Shown: positions 60,754 through 64,000 of the stretch, in pieces
Numbering within the stretch: the first letter of the stretch is position 1
Layout: every line of letters begins with the position of its first letter
Source of the DNA: Cristatella mucedo
Lineage: Eukaryota > Bryozoa > Phylactolaemata > Cristatellidae
Reading direction: 5' to 3'
Assembly: GCA_009760855.2 (NCBI GenBank)
Contig: WPIO01000131.1
Span: forward strand, 270,001 to 334,000
DNA length: 64,000 nucleotides
The notes under the pieces: model-generated
Databases searched by the model: none
What the model was told of the DNA's origin: nothing
What the model saw: the letters and a program-made list of their open reading frames with translations, nothing else
Made by a program: the position numbers and the translations under genes

Positions 60754-63700
60754 AGAGAGAAAGAAGGCAAGGCAAGGTTTGGCGAATGGCACCAACCTTG
60801 ATCAGCAACCCGCACAGTAGCAGACGGCCGAACCATCGAGCTTCTTGGCCGACCTCTCTTTCTGCTCTGAGTCAAGCTCCCTGCAAAAATAATACCAACC
60901 GCAATTAGGTGCAGGGGAAGCAACAAGGTCAATCAGCCGTCCAGTTGGCGATATGGATATATGAACAAAAACTAGGAAAACCGCTGCAAAACTCGCTGCA
61001 ATCAAAAGATTTCTCAGCCACTGACGATTTCAGGGGATGCATTGGTGACAATAAAACGATGCCGATTCGGGCCATCTATACATGGGAGCTGTCGGACAGC
61101 AGCCGTGTCACACAACACCAGGTCTTAATGTAACGTTTCTCTCTATCGGTAACTCCACAAAGATTATGTGGGTGTTATACAAGAGAGTTTTGTATAGGGC
61201 ACTTAAAAGTCTCACTGAACTCGGGTGAGAGGTGGGGGGCCAAGCTACTCGTCACGTCCTCGGTCGTGTGTTCGAGCAGGAGCAGGAGCAGCAGGAGCAG
61301 GAGGAGCAGATCCCTTTTCGCACATCCCCACACCACACAACCTGGGATGGGGAAGAGGGGTGTGTGAATGAAGAGCCGCAGAGGCTCTTCCACTGCTATG
61401 TAAACGACGCTGCTGAATGAGCTGACCACGAGGGTTTTATTTTATCGCACACTCCACTTAGCCCAAGTTTTGCTGTAGAAGGTCGACGACTGGTGTAGGC
61501 CGTATACCCGGCCTCAGCTGCCTGTCGATATAGCTCAATAGTCGTTCTATGGGAAGGGGATGGTGGTGGTCAAATCAGGCGTCGGGCTGAGCCACTGCAA
61601 CAGCACCAAACAAGAATTTCGCTAACAGGTTCCAATTTTTGGTAAAGGAAAACTCTTGTACCATAATTTGTGTACATTTATCTCAGCCTGTAATCCAACA
61701 AAGACTACGTAGGCATCACTCGGGAGAGCTTTGTGTGGCGCACTCACAGCCTCCATGGCTTTCGGTAGCCAACCGACTTCATCTCACACAACAAAGAGAA
61801 AGTGAGAAGCATAGCCGAGTCAGGAGAGCAGTTGAGGTAGTGAGCAGCATGGAAGTAGCAGGTCCGGACGGCTGGAAAGGACTCGCTACAGTCGGCAGCA
61901 GGAGAGTAGTAGTCGTTGCCTAGGAATTCAAGAAGTCTGCCCCACAGTCTAGGACCAGGAGAGCAAAAGCTTTTGTTACCAACAGTCCTTAAGCAGAGGA
62001 ACGGAAGGCCTAATTTATTGTTCATACAGGACCAGAGGGCGCCAGGAGGCTGAAACTGGTGCAGCAGTTCAGCCGGACATATACAGCCCAAGCCAAGATG
62101 ATGCACACCGGCATGCCTACTTTCGGCTGTGGAATTCGGCAGCAAATCAGCGATGCTTTGCAAACAACGCTGCCAGAGCTCAGCATTAGATCGAAGATGC
62201 AACGGACTAGCACTCGTTCAGGTAGTCATGCAAACTGGAATTCAAATGCAATGGCAATTCAATGCAATGCAAAAAAGTCTGGTTAAGAATCGCTACATTT
62301 GGCAGCATGAGCCGACCCTGGGCACAGTGCCAGATCGGTGGAGGGCGTGGCTGATCCGGCACCATGCCGATGCGAATCTGAACCCGACAGCGAGCCTGAA
62401 CCCGATAGACTTTTGTATGAGACGGTATCGATCGACGGCTGAGGCGGCTTTTCGGCCCACGCCAGTCGCCGACCTCAGTAAAATTCAAGCACCACGAAAT
62501 GTTGAGGTGGAGGAGACAGAAGGTAGGACCTCGTGGCCTCGAAGCTAGCACAAATCAGGGAGGTAGTAGCCACACTAACAGCATCCATAAAATAGAGCGC
62601 GCATTCCCTTGCGTGCTATCGATAACCATGCCTCTGCACGCTTCGCGAAATTTCAGTATGTCTCAAGAGGTAAAAGAGCTGCATTCCATTACCCGAACAA
62701 AGTGGCACCCACCACAACTGCAGCACCACGCGGCGAGAATTTCTTTTGAGGGAGAAGAAAGGAATGAGCAGTCCGAGTCTGCAAAAACCCTGTAATAGCA
62801 TTTGCATTACTTTACCAGCAGCACGTTGCTGCTAAGAGACCAATCGAGTTGTGCGAGAGAAAAAATGAACTGTCAAGCCCTTCTTTAGCCGGAAGGAATC
62901 TTTAACTCTTCCTTGCGGCCATAGCCCTGAGAAAATGAGCTAAATTACTAGGAGGAAGCCATGCCGAGCGCCATTCTAGCATCTCTCGAGGTCTGGCCAA
63001 CCCCCATCCCCGAGACAGACCATGTAGCTCTGACATCGCCTGGCAAGCATTTTTATAAAATATAAATAAATAAATAAAATTCATTTGTACAGCACATTCT
63101 TTCTCTGTGCTGAGTGCTGCTTGAGTCTTCCTACTTTCTTCCGAATAAAATAAATATAATTCATTCGCATAGCACCCCGAGAGAACTTAATCTCTATTCG
63201 GGCGCTTCACATATGCCTCTGGGCCCGAGCCCATGACCTCAGGCCAGACCTTGATCGGGGTGAGCACCTAAAACCACAGGATCAAGCCAGCTTGGCAATA
63301 GGCCATTCCACACTATAAAAATTCTTGAAGAAACTTGTTTGCTGCTGATGCGGTCCGCTCAGCCAGCCGCCTGATCTAAACCCTATATATAGAACGACTG
63401 AGGAGTGATATCGACTGGCTGCTGAGGCGAGTGTTCGGCCCACATCAGAAGCCGAACCTCTGACTAAAATTCAAGCACAGCGGAATGTGTTAAGGCAGCA
63501 GAGACAGTGCCGAACCAGGCTGCCTCTATTATACCTGGCAAGATAAGCAACACGAATTTAAGAATCGTGATGAGACGAAGTCGCTGCAAGGGGATAGATA
63601 CATACCACAAGCATGCGTTTTTGTTCTTGGGCTGTAAGCAAATATGCTTCGCCCAAACTTTTTAGTGCGCGTGGCATCTCGGAAAATCCTCTCACGACCC

Positions 63701-64000
63701 AACGAAACAGCGGAAGCCACGGCTGCGAGAAATTTCTGCATGCAATGAGTGCAGGGAAGGGCATCAGCCATTTCCTTCTGCAATTATTTCCTCTGTGCAC
63801 ACCCGTGGCTGCAGCTACCCTACCCTGTCAACTTGCCAAGCAAGACTTTATACCTGCACCGCCACCGGTGTCATCAAAGCACACCGGAGAACCAACAGCA
63901 GCAGCTAGACTTGCAAGGTAGACAACCCACACTTACCACCACTTGTACTGCCAGCCGATTCCTCGAAGGGATACTTTTTCGGCCGGCCACGCTTTCGGGC
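58357..64000 (-). CDS. AT-hook protein, C-terminal part (five exons, 5' partial)
   Basis: Five exons, 64000-63937, 63722-63606, 60880-60797, 59660-59496 and 58520-58357, join in one frame (594 nt, 197 codons plus TAA). Every intron is phase 1, so exons 2 to 4 could be skipped without a frameshift. Two AT-hooks (RKRGRPKK and RKRGRPR) imply binding of the minor groove of AT-rich DNA in the nucleus. The C-terminus (VYRIMLDISRKVF, HVTIRPVNMGEG, KVIHLMITVKCNQ, SHYENAMAEYISTASCLICG) looks globular, but I do not recognise it. The gene continues to the right of the window. Exon 2 is the weakest call: another frame of it is also open. Chromatin or transcription protein is the broadest safe guess. Confidence 0.55.
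58521..59495 (-). other. AT-hook gene intron 4
   Basis: Contains a CA tract; no further exon supported. Confidence 0.5.
58673..58733. repeat. CA microsatellite
   Basis: About 60 bp of CA with one interruption. Confidence 0.95.
59496..59660 (-). CDS. AT-hook gene exon 4
   Basis: Acceptor acccgtttcag, donor GTGAGT. It encodes DHGDNTEGVYRIMLDISRKV, then FHEKSVQHVTIRPVNMGEGT and QGSKVIHLMIT. Both splice sites are strong and the protein looks folded (alternating hydrophobic strands). Confidence 0.68.
60685..60752. repeat. AG microsatellite
   Basis: Nearly pure AG tract, ending about 45 bp from the donor of the 60797-60880 exon. Confidence 0.95.
60797..60880 (-). CDS. AT-hook gene exon 3 (second AT-hook)
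   Basis: Acceptor attatttttgcag, donor GTTGGT (weak). It encodes SLTQSRKRGRPRSSMVRPSA, then TVRVADQ. Core RKRGRPR is a consensus AT-hook. Confidence 0.6.
61126..61205 (-). mobile_element. LINE B 3' tail, very short
   Basis: The reverse complement holds tgccctatacaaaactctc...cccacataatctttgtggagttaccgat, the last 80 bp of LINE B. Confidence 0.65.
61215..61432 (+). mobile_element. SINE1 copy with internal GAGCAG expansion
   Basis: A head with tcgtcacgtcctcggtcgtg and a B-box-like tgttcgagc, then about 45 bp of gagcag/gagg repeats, then the tail gagccgcagaggctcttccactgctatgtaaacg. Confidence 0.55.
61672..62075 (-). mobile_element. LINE B 3' end fragment
   Basis: The minus strand reads CTSFSLLAPSGP / LHQFQPPGALWSCMNNKLGL, then GPRLWGRLLEFLGNDYYSPA and the LINE B tail. 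Confidence 0.8.
62340..62530 (+). pseudogene. Tc1/mariner transposase C-terminal remnant
   Basis: Reads LNPTASLNPIDFCMRRYRST, then AEAAFRPTPVADLSKIQAPR, which resembles the SPDLNPIE...W region and C-terminal end of Tc1-type transposases. Confidence 0.55.
63140..63300 (-). mobile_element. SINE2 copy
   Basis: The reverse complement has gctggcttgatcctgtggtttta, a gggctcgggccc box and the gtgaagcgcccgaatagagattaagttctctcggggtgctatgcg tail. Confidence 0.75.
63335..63530 (+). pseudogene. Tc1/mariner C-terminal remnant, second copy
   Basis: PPDLNPI followed by AAEASVRPTSEAEPLTKIQA, parallel to the 62340-62530 copy 1 kb away. Confidence 0.55.
63606..63722 (-). CDS. AT-hook gene exon 2 (tentative)
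   Basis: Acceptor tttctcgcag, donor GTATGT. In phase with its neighbours it encodes AVASAVSLGRERIFRDATRT, then KKFGRSIFAYSPRTKTHAC. An alternative frame (WLPLFRWVVRGFSEMPRALK) is also open and looks protein-like, so the exon or its frame may be wrong. Confidence 0.42.
63937..64000 (-). CDS. AT-hook gene exon 1 in window (first AT-hook, partial)
   Basis: Runs off the right edge. It encodes ARKRGRPKKYPFEESAGSTS, ending at a strong GTAAGT donor. RKRGRPKK is a canonical AT-hook. Confidence 0.62.

Larger units (their letters stand above)
60881..63605 (-). other. AT-hook gene intron 2
   Basis: Contains LINE B pieces, a SINE1 with an expanded GAGCAG block, Tc1/mariner C-terminal remnants and a SINE2. 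No further exon supported. Confidence 0.5.

Overview
This is a eukaryotic nuclear window, almost certainly from an invertebrate animal. The genes are broken by many GT-AG introns, the space between them is full of long dinucleotide microsatellites, and LINEs, tRNA-derived SINEs and Tc1/mariner remnants are everywhere. The species cannot be named from the sequence alone. The gene set (AIF1, GNB1L, a Cache/EGF-like ectodomain of the GPR158/CG31760 type) says metazoan. No bacterial or organellar features are present.

Three gene models can be assembled with matching intron phases at every junction. (1) AIF1-like, + strand, 5 coding exons, 10512-23197, 157 residues. (2) A 14-exon, minus-strand gene, 39431-23916, 949 residues. 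It has a signal peptide, two tandem copies of a Cache plus EGF-like module, a basic linker with furin-type sites between them, and a short C-terminal hydrophobic tail instead of a seven-helix domain. AIF1 and this gene end tail to tail, about 720 bp apart. (3) GNB1L-like (WD40), minus strand, 3 coding exons, 49013-43833, 318 residues, with one GC-AG intron and a roughly 490 bp TG tract just upstream of its last exon. A fourth, less certain model is the 3' part of a minus-strand gene with two AT-hooks (64000-58357, five exons, all phase-1 introns, family not recognised). Two + strand exons at 52030 and 53162 may start a mitochondrial-protein gene. A near-identical orphan copy of the first exon of gene (2) lies at 3950-4373.

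Layout: 1-10.4 kb is repeat-rich with the orphan exon; 10.4-23.2 kb is AIF1, most of it intron; 23.9-39.4 kb is the Cache/EGF gene with a CpG-rich 5' flank to about 39.9 kb; 40-43.8 kb is intergenic; 43.8-49.0 kb is GNB1L; 49.7-51.2 kb is a LINE with an open reverse-transcriptase frame; 52-53.3 kb holds the possible mitochondrial gene; 53.3-58.3 kb is intergenic; 58.3-64 kb is the AT-hook gene.

Repeat biology: two CR1/L2-like LINE groups (called A and B here), an R2/NeSL-like restriction-endonuclease LINE fragment, degraded Tc1/mariner copies and two tRNA-like SINE families recur across the window. SINE2 shares its 3' tail with LINE A, which points to LINE A as its mobilising partner. SINE1 carries a long palindrome between its A and B boxes.

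All gene models were built by hand translation and splice-phase matching; no database search was run.
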